From contig WNNJ02002497.1 of NCBI GenBank assembly GCA_012934845.2, positions 23,729 through 87,728 of the forward strand: DNA of 64,000 bases, read 5' to 3'. Below, piece by piece: positions 58,701 through 64,000 of this stretch. Numbering within the stretch: position 1 is the first letter of the stretch; the number at the start of each line of letters is the position of its first letter. Under the pieces are notes generated by a model. It saw nothing but the letters and a program-made list of their open reading frames with translations. It had not been told where the DNA came from and did no database searches. Source of the DNA: Pomphorhynchus laevis (Eukaryota > Acanthocephala > Palaeacanthocephala > Echinorhynchida > Pomphorhynchidae). The position numbers and the translations under genes are program-made.

Positions 58701-61700
58701 GGAATGATATCTCACCGTCAGTACTTTCTATTACCACACTCCATTGTATGTCCGGATCTCTGTTATTCAATAATTTGATAATTTCTATTCCAGGATCAAC
58801 TGACAATATACAAAATGCATCATTCACGTATCTTATCCATTTAGTTAAGTTTGGGATAAAAGTATATACGTCTGCTTCCCAATGCGTCATATGTCAGCCA
58901 GTATGGGTCCTAATGGAGAGCCCATGGCTACACCGTTACTCTATTCATATGAAAGTCTTTCAAATAAGAAAATGTTCTTATTAGTACATCATTTTAATAA
59001 GTGCTCCCAATCAGTTGTTGATAATTTAGGATTATCACACTTCGACGCTAATAACTCAGATGGTAGTAGTATTGTTGGAAGTAATGGGACATTAGTGAAC
59101 AAAGACTTAATATCAGCAGTCATAAAATAACATGTTTGGCCACTGTATTTAACTATTTCCTTTCCTATATATTTAAATAAAATTATATTCAAAAATAGTT
59201 TGTTACTTGATAATAAAATTTACCGTTCAACGCTTTCGATTTAAAACAGTTAATATATAATTAACAAACGTTCTCTACTGCCAATATTACATTCGTACAT
59301 TGCCGTGTCATAATTAAAATGTGGTTTTCTAATTTGAAAAAAAAATGTTAAAATTAATTAAAGTATTTATAATGGAATCAATATGAAAAAAAATGCGTTT
59401 AATTGAAAAATTTAAGGAGAGTGAGACCATTCCGCGTGAATTTCTTGTAAAGCATGTAAGCCAGACGCGAAAGAATGACGAATGCCGTTTCGTCATCACA
59501 ATGACTCATCAGTGCCAGATCCCTCCCACTACTGATGTTACTAGAAAATTTTCTAGTACATCATTCACATTGATTCATTCATTGATTGCCGTCTGCCAGT
59601 CCTCCTCTGCATCCAGTAGTGGGAGAGATCTGGCACTGATGAGTCATTGTGATGACGAAACGGCATTCGTAATTCTTTCGCGTCGGGCTTACATGTTTTA
59701 CAATTGAAAAATTGTTATTACCTCATAATTTTTAGAATTTTCGAAATTTAGAATTTTATTATTAATTGTTTTAAATTTTTCTTACAAAATTTCTAATTTA
59801 GAATATCAGTGTTTAATGGCGTACAAAACGTTTTTGCTTGCAGATAATATATTAAAATAATATGTAAGGACATCATAAGGATTGCAATCCTTATTTCTTA
59901 GTTATAATCTAATTTTTATTGTTTAGTTATTAATCATTTATTGATAATAACTAAATTATTAATAAAATAATGAATAAATAACTAATAACTAATCATTTTT
60001 ATTTATCATTTAAAATGTTTCGTTTATTGTTTAGTCTATATTTAATTTTTTATTTTTATTTATTTTCTATATTTAAACTATAATTTTGACTAGTTTTATA
60101 TAATTTTACATAAGTGGTCATATAAATTTTTAAATTCCCAGAGTTTTGCTAAATTTAGTTCATCTTACTGTTAAGCATGGCAAGCAAGTGATACCCACAA
60201 AACTCTATACAAATGTTACCTAATATCCATTTTGCTCACAAGGCAATGGTCGACAATTACGAAACCGAATATCATATTTCGCTAAATCTCGATTTTTAAT
60301 TTATATTTAAATCGATTTTTATTTCGTATATTTTCTTTTATGGTAGTAATTAACGTTTATGGTAATCTTAAGGATTCTATAGTATAAATCAATATTCTTA
60401 TTAATGCTTAGATATGTATGTATAATACTCAACGCATTTGTAAAGATGAATCCTATTGAGGCGGTGATTACAGAAAAATTGGTATGTGAAAATCAACTTT
60501 ACTGACTAATGCTTACATTACTTTAGCGTGAAACATTTGAGTTAACTTCTGAAATAATATTTAACCGATTATCAAAGTTCGACCAGAAGAGTACGTTTAT
60601 AAAATTTGATTTGTACAAATAAGATTGATATAGATTTTAGCAAGTTTGAATTGAAACATTTGGTTTTTAAGATTACTCTTTTAATTAGTTGTTGAATATT
60701 ATCCAATGTTAATGACTGTATAGTTGAAACTCATTATTTTGATTAACTGAACATTGCAAATAAATTCAAAATAATTAAATTGCATCTTACATTTAATTTA
60801 TATGATTCTGATTTACTCGCTAAAATCACAATGTGGTAGTTTTAATACGATGCATTGAATTCTTAATTAAAAATAGAATTTAAGTGAATAACATAGATTC
60901 TTCCTGACATAATCCTAAATATGCAAGTGCCAAATATGGTACACACCGCTCATCATAATGCTGAGTACGATTCTGTTGCCTCTTGAACCCTAGTAACACT
61001 TTTAGATTTGAATACATGTTCTTTTAATCTGTGTTAATAAACCTTATCGTCTAGGGCAATTCCATAATAGTTTTGAGATTATCCAGAATATCAAATTTTC
61101 AATTCATAAATTTCTTAAACTGCATTTTTCGAGACGCGTTCAAAGCACTCTTTAATCTATTGATTTAATCAGGAGGTCGTAAGATCAGTGACAGTGTCCT
61201 TTAAGTATTTTTCATTATATCTAATCAATAATTCTAGATCACAATAGTTGATTTGTAGAAATCAGCTTTTTGATATGAGTAACCAGCTGGTATAATACCA
61301 GCTTTCTGTTTTTATTGGTGAAATGTGTTTTATTTTAAACATTTTTGAAGTTTAATTTATTTATATCATTTATTAAATATTTATTTGTAAATGCTTAATC
61401 AATTTTAGACGACATTAACTGTCCAATTTGTAATAGCAAATGTGTTAGTCATTCATGTTTGAAACTAAAATGCGAAGAAAGTCATATCCTAGGTAAACGA
61501 TAAAACTCTTCATTTAATGTTACGTTTTTATTTAGAGCGAACTTTATTATCTAATGAGCCTGCAGACCCAATTCATTGTCTTAGATGCTATATGTGTGGT
61601 CAGGCAATAGAAAGTATGTCATTACCAAATTGCAAACTATTAATTATTAATTATAAATTATAAAATTTAAATTGTTTTATAATTTATTATACATTATAAT

Positions 61701-62627
61701 CTTAATTAATATGAATTAATTCTTTAATTAATCATAAATTATATTATTATGAATACATTTTATTTTTATAAAATATCCGTTACTTTTGGTTTGTAATTTA
61801 TATAAATTTTAATTTAAATGATTAAATAATAAATAATTATAAATAATTGTTATATACGATTTATACAATTTAAATTTATATTTATATCAAGTTAAATTAT
61901 CTGCTAACTGAGTATACGTATTTTATATTATTTACAAATTTAAAAAAATGTTAAATAAAATTTAAATGATTAAAAAATAAATAATTATAAATAATTGTTA
62001 TATACGATTTATACAATTTAAATTTATATTTATATCAAGTTAAAATTTAAAATTGAAATTTGAAATAATAGTCAATTCTTACGATTATATCACTAAACTA
62101 AGAATAATATGTAACAAAACACGAAGAATAGCAAAGATTTGTGGTCTACTACAGGATAGAGAGAAACATTTCAAATCATTGACAATACCATTGGTTCTCT
62201 TGACCATGATTTCCTTCATTTTTGCAATTTACATTCAATACAGTTGTGTCGTAACTGCAACTGTAGATTTGTTTACCTGAGTAATATATTTTTACCTTAA
62301 TATATAATTTTTAGTTTCACTAAATTTGATGTATTACGTTTTCATTAAATGTTTTAAAGTGAACATAATTAAGAATTATTATTAATTTTTTAAATTAATA
62401 ATATAATATTGATAATATAATATAATGCATATAATTCTATGTTTCTTTATTTTCAGTAATTTAAATTGGAGTTTAAAAAGAATTTAACTTAGTGGTTTTT
62501 AAATAAAGTTTATTTTTTATTTTTAATAACTAAATTTTTTTATTTCTCAGATTCGACTCCTGGTAGAAAGATTTGTCATCTGCAATGCCTATTTTGTAAT
62601 AATGAAGGAATGAATATTAAATGCTAA
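37607..62627 (+). CDS. GTF3C4: TFIIIC90 (GTF3C4)-like TFIIIC subunit
   Basis: Split gene of about 23 exons and about 630 residues (human GTF3C4 is about 820), assembled from splice sites and phase. TFIIIC recruits TFIIIB to tRNA and similar genes. Exons: 37607-37735, 40220-40358, 42260-42380, 44184-44262, 44313-44433, 47940-48036, 48092-48177, 48660-48768, 48859-48925, 50854-50938, 51419-51469, 51518-51550, 55257-55365, 55414-55456, 56169-56237, 56638-56661, 57114-57161, 57526-57637, 60412-60481, 60527-60590, 61409-61492, 61536-61613, 62551-62627. Every junction is in phase except 56237/56638, where an exon is probably missed. The N-terminal two thirds reads as a beta-propeller (for example FLIWTVSCSGHLYVW). 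The C-terminus has CPIC, CEESH, CLRCYMC and CLFC, in the order of the GTF3C4 zinc domain. The family call rests on remembered similarity. Confidence 0.6.
38148..38314. repeat. Foldback repeat with 57-bp arms
   Basis: Arms 38148-38204 and 38258-38314 are near-complementary (for example TGCGAACTATCCCC against GGGGATAGTTCGCA), with about 10 mismatches and a 53-bp spacer. It lies in intron 1 of the TFIIIC90-like gene. It looks like a MITE or foldback element. No terminal target duplication was identified. Confidence 0.75.
38390..39145 (-). mobile_element. Penelope-like RT fragment plus 3' module
   Basis: Minus strand: RYIDDICVFNSNNF and IYPGSLILDK, then GVYLDMNI, YRKDDIFKFTRNIFLHEH, LRIAAICNDIGFLQNHL and IDTYFKLGYY (39145 down to 38654). 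This is the YIDD...YLD...YDKRDDF...LIR.AR.C...GY order of an RT family found in many invertebrates, which I regard as Penelope-related. Downstream (38605 to 38400) lies the dispersed CCTGATGA...CAGTTAGCTGA module. The fragment lacks the N-terminal RT part and sits in intron 1, antisense to the host gene. Confidence 0.6.
39190..39275. repeat. Partial duplicate of 38874-38965
   Basis: Repeats the RT fragment sequence (ttcttaaaattttattattt..., gaatgctcatt) in the same orientation with several changes, next to the parent copy. Confidence 0.65.
39985..40098. repeat. 57-bp tandem duplication
   Basis: Units 39985-40041 and 40042-40098 (tgataaagtaataagctttt... and tgataaagtgataacatttt...) share TTCGAAAGATGATCTTTATT, with a few changes. 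Intron 1. Confidence 0.85.
40220..40358 (+). CDS. GTF3C4: TFIIIC90-like gene, exon 2
   Basis: Acceptor ttgttttag, donor gtatga, phase 0 to 1. The reading TCDPINQEKISHF...STFAPI resembles the CDVHNPGQDL...TSVPAPL stretch of human GTF3C4 as I remember it. Confidence 0.6.
40490..40660. repeat. AT-only minisatellite
   Basis: Roughly 75-bp units made of acaatatattatattatata and tataatataataatatatta phrases, about two and a half copies. A second AT-only palindromic stretch lies at 40867-40945. Intron 2. Confidence 0.7.
42260..42380 (+). CDS. GTF3C4: TFIIIC90-like gene, exon 3
   Basis: Acceptor ttctttaag, donor gtatca, phase 1 to 2. Encodes ...HDNLFNFNPSSENNV and CRISNPVNESG, aligning with the LDRVFNPEG...WSPMGC segment of the human protein. 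Confidence 0.58.
43265..44030 (+). repeat. Dispersed module copies (CCTGATGA...CAGTTAGCTGA)
   Basis: A CCTGATGACCTCTAATCCTA start at about 43268, a second partial start (ttctgatacaacgtatg) at about 43533, and two ends (cgtagactcagttagctga) at about 43671 and about 44004. At 43756-43790 lies CCTGAAGATG...TTTTGAAAA, reminiscent of Penelope-type terminal sequences. No coding part. Intron 3. Confidence 0.65.
44184..44433 (+). CDS. GTF3C4: TFIIIC90-like gene, exons 4 and 5
   Basis: Exon 4 is 44184-44262 and exon 5 is 44313-44433, split by a 50-bp intron (gtaaaa...ttacag). Exon 4 reads CRFLLALCNNGFACILYKL, matching human CLLAALTMDNRLTIQANL. Exon 5 has FTSVTEKLVSELESR and EKYQRRIKMCRIS, matching LVDLTEIYGERL and EFQRRHSMQTPVRM. 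Phase 2 to 0, then 0 to 1. Confidence 0.68.
44651..44830. other. GC-rich unassigned island
   Basis: Clearly GC-richer than the flanking intron DNA (gaaactcggtcgccttccgc). It is probably a retroelement scrap, but no motif is recognisable on either strand. Confidence 0.35.
45895..46800 (-). pseudogene. LINE RT fragment in intron, decayed
   Basis: Minus strand: ILFKGCNDPRNLNNYRLITI (46584-46799), YAVFVDFTKTFDRTDRYLLL (box A), CFLYADDLVIFSS (YADD) and GMQVNLAKTKVLKYRGGG (46047-46433), continuing decayed to about 45895. Motifs match the LINE at 13250-17370 (VLFKGLKDPS, FVDFAKAFDSIDRTLL, LYADDLALIT). Box B is broken. Antisense to the host gene. Confidence 0.72.
47099..47145. repeat. 14-bp tandem repeat, three copies
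   Basis: TATCCAGCTTGGTG three times exactly (47099-47140), followed by a degraded start of a fourth (aatccag). Confidence 0.9.
47940..48177 (+). CDS. GTF3C4: TFIIIC90-like gene, exons 6 and 7
   Basis: Exon 6 is 47940-48036 and exon 7 is 48092-48177, with a 55-bp intron between them. Encodes RWTQRIENSQFLIWT, SCSGHLYVWLFSND and GNIEISYLDWIPTNKD. The WD-like GHLYVW strand matches human GNIAVWQF. Phase 1 to 2, then 2 to 1. Confidence 0.68.
48660..48925 (+). CDS. GTF3C4: TFIIIC90-like gene, exons 8 and 9
   Basis: Exon 8 is 48660-48768 (acceptor tacagag, donor gtgttt) and exon 9 is 48859-48925 (acceptor cgtacag, donor gtaaga). Encodes DYNGSKFTMDVVVSRDD, then TSVIPVWNVTKLDVAPNLQ, similar to human QPVILWKEMDQLPVHSI. 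Confidence 0.6.
49274..49297. repeat. 10-bp hairpin
   Basis: CATACGCATA-CACT-TATGCGTATG. Intron. Confidence 0.8.
50231..50542 (-). pseudogene. RLE-A LINE fragment, third copy
   Basis: Minus strand: RYDFKCPSKQL...FEHKKIQKYNLVETKRLQFF, resembling VWDFTCP...RKLDKYRYIDAFQYTF of the copy at 189-563. Strongly diverged, C-terminal end only, antisense within the host gene's intron. Confidence 0.5.
50854..50938 (+). CDS. GTF3C4: TFIIIC90-like gene, exon 10
   Basis: Acceptor ttattttag, donor gtaaga, phase 0 to 1. Encodes GHTFLFDMHSDVFMLEFKL, a strand pattern like human SLVVAARGSYVFWCLLL. An alternative acceptor 14 bp upstream gives a different frame that ends in TAG at the donor, so it was not chosen. 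Confidence 0.55.
51419..51550 (+). CDS. GTF3C4: TFIIIC90-like gene, exons 11 and 12
   Basis: 51419-51469 and 51518-51550, separated by a 48-bp intron (gttaaa...accag). Without this intron the frame meets a TAA at 51472. With it the phases agree (1 to 1). Encodes KSCSVSAVSRYNMNIS and VLFETFFKII. These are short exons and the least certain of the middle block. Confidence 0.45.
51612..51629. repeat. 7-bp stem with GAAA tetraloop
   Basis: GCGTCGC-GAAA-GCGACGT in intron DNA, GC-rich against an AT-rich background. Meaning unknown. Confidence 0.6.
52150..54290 (-). mobile_element. RTE-like LINE, decayed, internal deletion
   Basis: Minus strand: endonuclease 53950-54282 (FLVVAGDFNAQL, NGNKLLDLMCMHRLIAMNT, TWTYPNGKDRNQIDFIL), linker and RT start 53002-53937 (LKCGKSAGHDQIHPEFLKYG, VPMDWQTSVI), RT end 52662-53033 (LLSDLTYVDDVVVLSESFEN) and tail 52152-52472 (RKNRLRYLGHVLRMQRDRLP). 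The stretch that should hold RT boxes A and B is absent at about 53040. Antisense in the intron between 51550 and 55257. Confidence 0.75.
53003..53037. repeat. 15-bp perfect palindromic junction
   Basis: CACTGTGCAGGTCGA and TCGACCTGCACAGTG flank gcgtt, exactly where the RTE-like LINE has lost its central RT segment. Confidence 0.85.
54640..54903 (-). pseudogene. RLE-B LINE RT fragment
   Basis: Minus-strand 54694-54882 reads NTSFIPIEAFTSGRIMVLNK, then NLGIRSIGKVTRCLVRKHM. This matches the N-terminal RT segment (A.R.IPLDK.PGVRPIG.GE..RRI.GK) of the RLE-B family. Small isolated scrap, antisense to the host gene. Confidence 0.58.
54871..54903. repeat. 15-bp perfect hairpin
   Basis: AGAAGTGTTCATTCC, ATT, then its exact complement. 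It sits at the 5' edge of the RLE-B scrap. Confidence 0.85.
55138..55282. repeat. Duplicated splice-acceptor segment
   Basis: TTATTTCTTAGGTAAATTGC (start of 55138-55172) and TTATTTTTTAGGTAAATTAT (start of 55248-55282) are followed by the shared ttgaatcccata. The second copy is the acceptor and start of exon 55257-55365. The first is followed by non-coding sequence. Confidence 0.75.
55257..55456 (+). CDS. GTF3C4: TFIIIC90-like gene, exons 13 and 14
   Basis: 55257-55365 and 55414-55456 with a 48-bp intron. Encodes KSIIKDMILSSNGMSLYILQ, then SNSTGFHRRKENDST, aligning with human THGIAVSPCGAYLAIITTEG and the next residues. Phases 1 to 2 and 2 to 0 agree. Confidence 0.62.
56169..56237 (+). CDS. 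GTF3C4: TFIIIC90-like gene, exon 15 (tentative)
   Basis: Acceptor cttactag, reading LLRQLFDEFYQFFDEC and on, phase 0 in. The donor gtaaaa gives phase 0 out, which does not fit the next exon. If unspliced the frame runs to a stop at about 56281. A helix-rich segment is expected here in the family. Confidence 0.4.
56638..56661 (+). CDS. GTF3C4: TFIIIC90-like gene, micro-exon (tentative)
   Basis: 24 bp between gcatgcaag and gtaact. Phase 1 in and 1 out fits the next exon but not the previous one. Weak. Confidence 0.3.
56947..56979. repeat. 15-bp perfect hairpin
   Basis: CGAATCATTGCGATT-CGT-AATCGCAATGATTCG, downstream of several aatcgaatta phrases. Intron. Confidence 0.85.
57114..57161 (+). CDS. 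GTF3C4: TFIIIC90-like gene, exon 57114-57161
   Basis: Acceptor tttatag, donor gtaaaa, phase 1 to 1. Encodes AYGNRFQVCELKRSNS, continuing in frame into ALLLRWLTN. Together these resemble human YFWRFKLFLLRILYQ. Confidence 0.55.
57526..57637 (+). CDS. GTF3C4: TFIIIC90-like gene, exon 57526-57637
   Basis: Acceptor gttgcag, donor gtttgc, phase 1 to 2. Encodes LLLRWLTNASSPTECIVKCV and NQIRDIVYLKKI. Followed by a 2.8-kb intron with the Penelope-like fragment and the hammerhead. Confidence 0.6.
57740..59200 (-). mobile_element. Penelope-like element, RT to GIY-YIG, broken
   Basis: Minus strand, in order: MTADIKSLFTNVPLLPTILL (about 59120), GVAMGSPLGPILADI (about 58910), WIRYVNDAFCILSVDPGIEI and GEISFLDVLIKKI, then TDIYRKPNI (58630-58890), then a GIY-YIG-like segment FPCLNCPAKYLRQTKQGLTT (about 58230) and a tail KVLENEDSLSRRLIRESIHI ending at about 58015. 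This RT-then-GIY-YIG order defines Penelope-like elements. Several breaks; a dead copy. The dispersed AT-rich module follows directly (57998 to 57768). Confidence 0.75.
59445..59703. repeat. Inverted repeat with 90-bp arms
   Basis: Arms 59445-59534 and 59614-59703 are complementary with about four mismatches, around a 79-bp spacer. The spacer contains a 20-bp perfect palindrome (TACTAGAAAATTTTCTAGTA, 59539-59558), so the whole can form a three-way cruciform. The right arm plus spacer carry the hammerhead. It lies just upstream (in its own sense) of the minus-strand Penelope-like fragment, where such elements carry hammerhead-bearing terminal repeats. Confidence 0.88.
59587..59665 (+). ncRNA. 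Hammerhead ribozyme, complete fold
   Basis: Plus strand. Stem III: TGCCG (59587-59591) pairs with CGGCA (59661-59665). Cleavage triplet GTC, cut predicted between 59593 and 59594. Stem I: TGCCAG (59594-59599) pairs with CTGGCA (59630-59635), with CTCC/GGAG pairing further up the stem. Core CTGATGA at 59636-59642. Stem II: GTCAT-TGTG-ATGAC (59643-59656). Core GAAA at 59657-59660, whose last A faces the T of GTC. All conserved core bases are present and all three stems are perfect, so self-cleavage is expected. It lies in the intron between 57637 and 60412 of the TFIIIC90-like gene, in the sense direction. Confidence 0.88.
60412..60590 (+). CDS. GTF3C4: TFIIIC90-like gene, exons 60412-60481 and 60527-60590
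   Basis: A 45-bp intron separates the two. Encodes KMNPIEAVITEKL and RETFELTSEIIFNRLSKFDQ, aligning with human KIEAVEMHLTREHMKRVLGE just before the zinc domain. Phases 2 to 0 and 0 to 1 agree with both neighbours. Confidence 0.58.
61409..61613 (+). CDS. GTF3C4: TFIIIC90-like gene, zinc-domain exons
   Basis: Exons 61409-61492 and 61536-61613 with a 43-bp intron. Encodes NDINCPICNSKCVSH, LKCEESHIL and PIHCLRCYMCGQAIE. This is the C..C ... C...H ... C..C..C order of the GTF3C4 C-terminal zinc-binding domain (human CSLCK, CSNGH, RRC). Confidence 0.68.
61812..62044. repeat. 85-bp direct repeats with module end
   Basis: 61812-61896 and 61960-62044 are nearly identical (one difference noted, near the start). 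Between them lies ctgctaactgagtatacgta, an inverted end of the dispersed module. Last intron of the TFIIIC90-like gene. Confidence 0.8.
62551..62627 (+). CDS. GTF3C4: TFIIIC90-like gene, last exon
   Basis: Acceptor tatttctcag, phase 1 in. Encodes NSTPGRKICHLQCLFCNNEG and a few more residues to TAA 62625-62627. The final CLFC corresponds to human CPFC. Confidence 0.66.
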
Positions 62628-62788
62628 CACTTTATGTTGTTTACAAATAAACCGCAATTTTATTTTGCATAACAAAATTCAAAATTTTATTTACAAAAAT
62701 GCAATTCTTTAATAAACATTTATTCAATACTGACAATGAAATAGTTTCATAAAGAATTTTTTATTCATTTAATGTGGTTAGTATTTCA

Positions 62789-62790
<2 letters not shown>

Positions 62791-62839
<49 letters not shown>
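62791..62839. repeat. (AT)n microsatellite
   Basis: About 24 uninterrupted dinucleotide units. Confidence 0.95.
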
Positions 62840-62843
<4 letters not shown>

Positions 62844-62904
62844 AAAGTATCAATAGGGTTATTTGAACCACAGCTTGGGATCCTTGTTTCTGTCGGATTC
62901 ATAA

Positions 62905-63099
62905 ATATATCAAAATAGGTAAGTATATAAAATTAAACCAAGCTTCTTTTGCAATTTTATTTAAAAACGTTTCGGGTTACCCCTTCGTCAGTAGCATATT
63001 GAATTGTGCTACTGACGAAGGGGTAACCCGAAAACGTTTTTAAATAAAATTGCAAAAGAAGCTTGGTTTAATTTTATATACTTACCTATTTTGATATAT
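62905..63099. repeat. Foldback repeat with 92-bp arms
   Basis: Arms 62905-62996 and 63007-63099 are complementary except for one 1-nt indel, around a 10-nt loop. Each arm, read outward, carries CTACTGACGAAGGGGTAACC then CGAAA(A)CG. This is similar to the hammerhead-type CTGANGA/GAAA core with a GGG-GTAA-CCC stem-loop between, followed by an AT-rich tail. Confidence 0.88.
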
Positions 63100-63118
63100 A
63101 TATACTAAATGGTGTTGC

Positions 63119-63400
63119 TTGATAGACTGGACTTCGATTCACGACTTTCAGTCACCATGCCACTTCTAGACGACCACTTCAGCATCGAAATGATGAGTAC
63201 CCGGCAACACTCATCAGTAGAATGAGGTACACACTGGTCGTTTCGGTTGCCTGTGTGACATTGTGAATAAAGGCGTTTCCGACACTTTGCTTAATTGTCT
63301 GAGGCTTACGCTCTTACCAGATCGAATTGCTGTGCGGACCATCCTTAAACACCAGGCAGAGGTTGTTGCTGATATATATAACATTAAATTATTAAATTCC
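63119..63400. other. GC-rich island, unassigned
   Basis: Contains GATGAGTacccggcaacACTCATC (a 7-bp hairpin at about 63193-63216) next to an inverted CTGATGA, and tcgtttcgg, the inverse of CCGAAACGA. These are common at ends of Penelope-type elements. Short ORFs on both strands are not recognisable. Confidence 0.4.
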
Positions 63401-63655
63401 ATTATACAAAGTATTAATTGGATATCTAATAAATTATTTTTCTAATATAAATAGCAAATTTAATAATATGCTAAGGATTAAATAATTTTAATTCTATTTT
63501 TATTTTAAATTGTTTGAAAATAGCTAATTGTCTTTTTAAGCGTTAGAAAGAACTTTACCTTTTATTACTTACAAAGCTACAAATCAGATCCCTTTTTAAA
63601 AGTATAAACTTTTTCTAATCATTAAAGATTAATCAAAATTGCAAATTTAATGCAA

Positions 63656-63735
63656 GCGAATTAACAATCTTAAAGCGAATTAACAATCTTAAAGCGAATT
63701 AACAATCTTATTTAATGTAAGCGAAATAACAATCT
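63656..63735. repeat. 19-bp tandem repeat, three to four copies
   Basis: GCGAATTAACAATCTTAAA at 63656 and 63675, a third ending differently from 63694, and a degenerate gcgaaataacaatct at 63721. Confidence 0.9.
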
Positions 63736-64000
63736 CATATATGCATTCCAAAGAAAACATTTTATTCACCAGACGCGATAGTAAAGCCATATTTGAAATA
63801 AGAAATAATTTCTATTTTAAATTAACATTGAAAAAATAAAACAAAACATATCAGATGTAAAACCGATTAGTAAAGTAAACAATGGTATACAAAAATCGTA
63901 TGAAATGATGCTAAAACCTTCGCATTCAGACGAAATACTAGTAACGTTGTACATATAATATTTAATATTTTAAAATAATAAATATATAATTTTATTATTT

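Noticed and set aside
62053-62280. 75-residue plus-strand ORF with a hydrophobic stretch (IPLVLLTMISFIFAIY)
   Set aside because: No splice context joins it to the host gene, there is no recognisable family, and it overlaps the end of a repeat. It may be chance or a decayed element part.
63656-63735. Short regularly spaced repeats as a CRISPR-like array
   Set aside because: Units are directly tandem with no unique spacers, and the genome is eukaryotic.

Overview
This is an AT-rich, intron-bearing, repeat-laden eukaryotic window, from an invertebrate animal genome that I cannot place further. Only two host genes are supportable: a compact FAD synthase (FLAD1-type) gene at 3147-4256, and a large split gene at 37607-62627 whose exons I assembled from splice sites and reading phase. 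The second looks like the TFIIIC90/GTF3C4 subunit of RNA polymerase III factor TFIIIC: a beta-propeller-like body followed by a C-terminal zinc-binding domain. Its introns are of two kinds, tiny (43-55 bp) and very long (kilobases, filled with mobile-element debris).

Left half (1-35 kb): apart from FLAD1 this is a graveyard of retroelements. At 0.2-8 kb and 11.9-13.1 kb lie broken LINE-type elements with a restriction-like nuclease end, in two families called RLE-A and RLE-B here. A broken Ty3/Gypsy fossil lies between two RLE-B copies (about 8.1-11.6 kb). At 13.3-17.2 kb is a nearly whole two-ORF LINE with an APE-type endonuclease and RT. At 17.4-21.6 kb, on the minus strand, is a nearly whole CR1-like LINE with an open 996-residue ORF2; a second 5'-truncated copy sits at 34-35.2 kb. 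At 22.5-27.6 kb two relatives of another LINE family face each other tail to tail and share a 3' hairpin with a compensatory base-pair change. A further broken LINE lies at 28.0-30.2 kb and a LINE 3' fragment at 33.1-33.6 kb.

Right half (35-64 kb): mostly the TFIIIC90-like gene. Its introns host Penelope-like fragments (38.4-39.1, 57.7-59.2 kb), RLE pieces (50.2, 54.7 kb), an RT fragment (46 kb) and a decayed RTE-like LINE (52.2-54.3 kb). All six coding fragments lie antisense to the gene. A dispersed AT-rich module (CCTGATGA ... CAGTTAGCTGA) recurs at 38.4, 43.3-44.0, 57.8 and 61.9 kb.

The most striking item is at 59587-59665. It is a complete hammerhead self-cleaving ribozyme fold on the plus strand, with canonical CTGATGA/GAAA core, GTC cleavage triplet and three paired stems. 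It lies inside a long intron of the TFIIIC90-like gene and half of it is embedded in a 90-bp-arm inverted repeat. Large foldback repeats at 38.15-38.31 kb and 62.9-63.1 kb and a decayed hammerhead-like sequence at 36.7 kb suggest related ribozyme-bearing elements.
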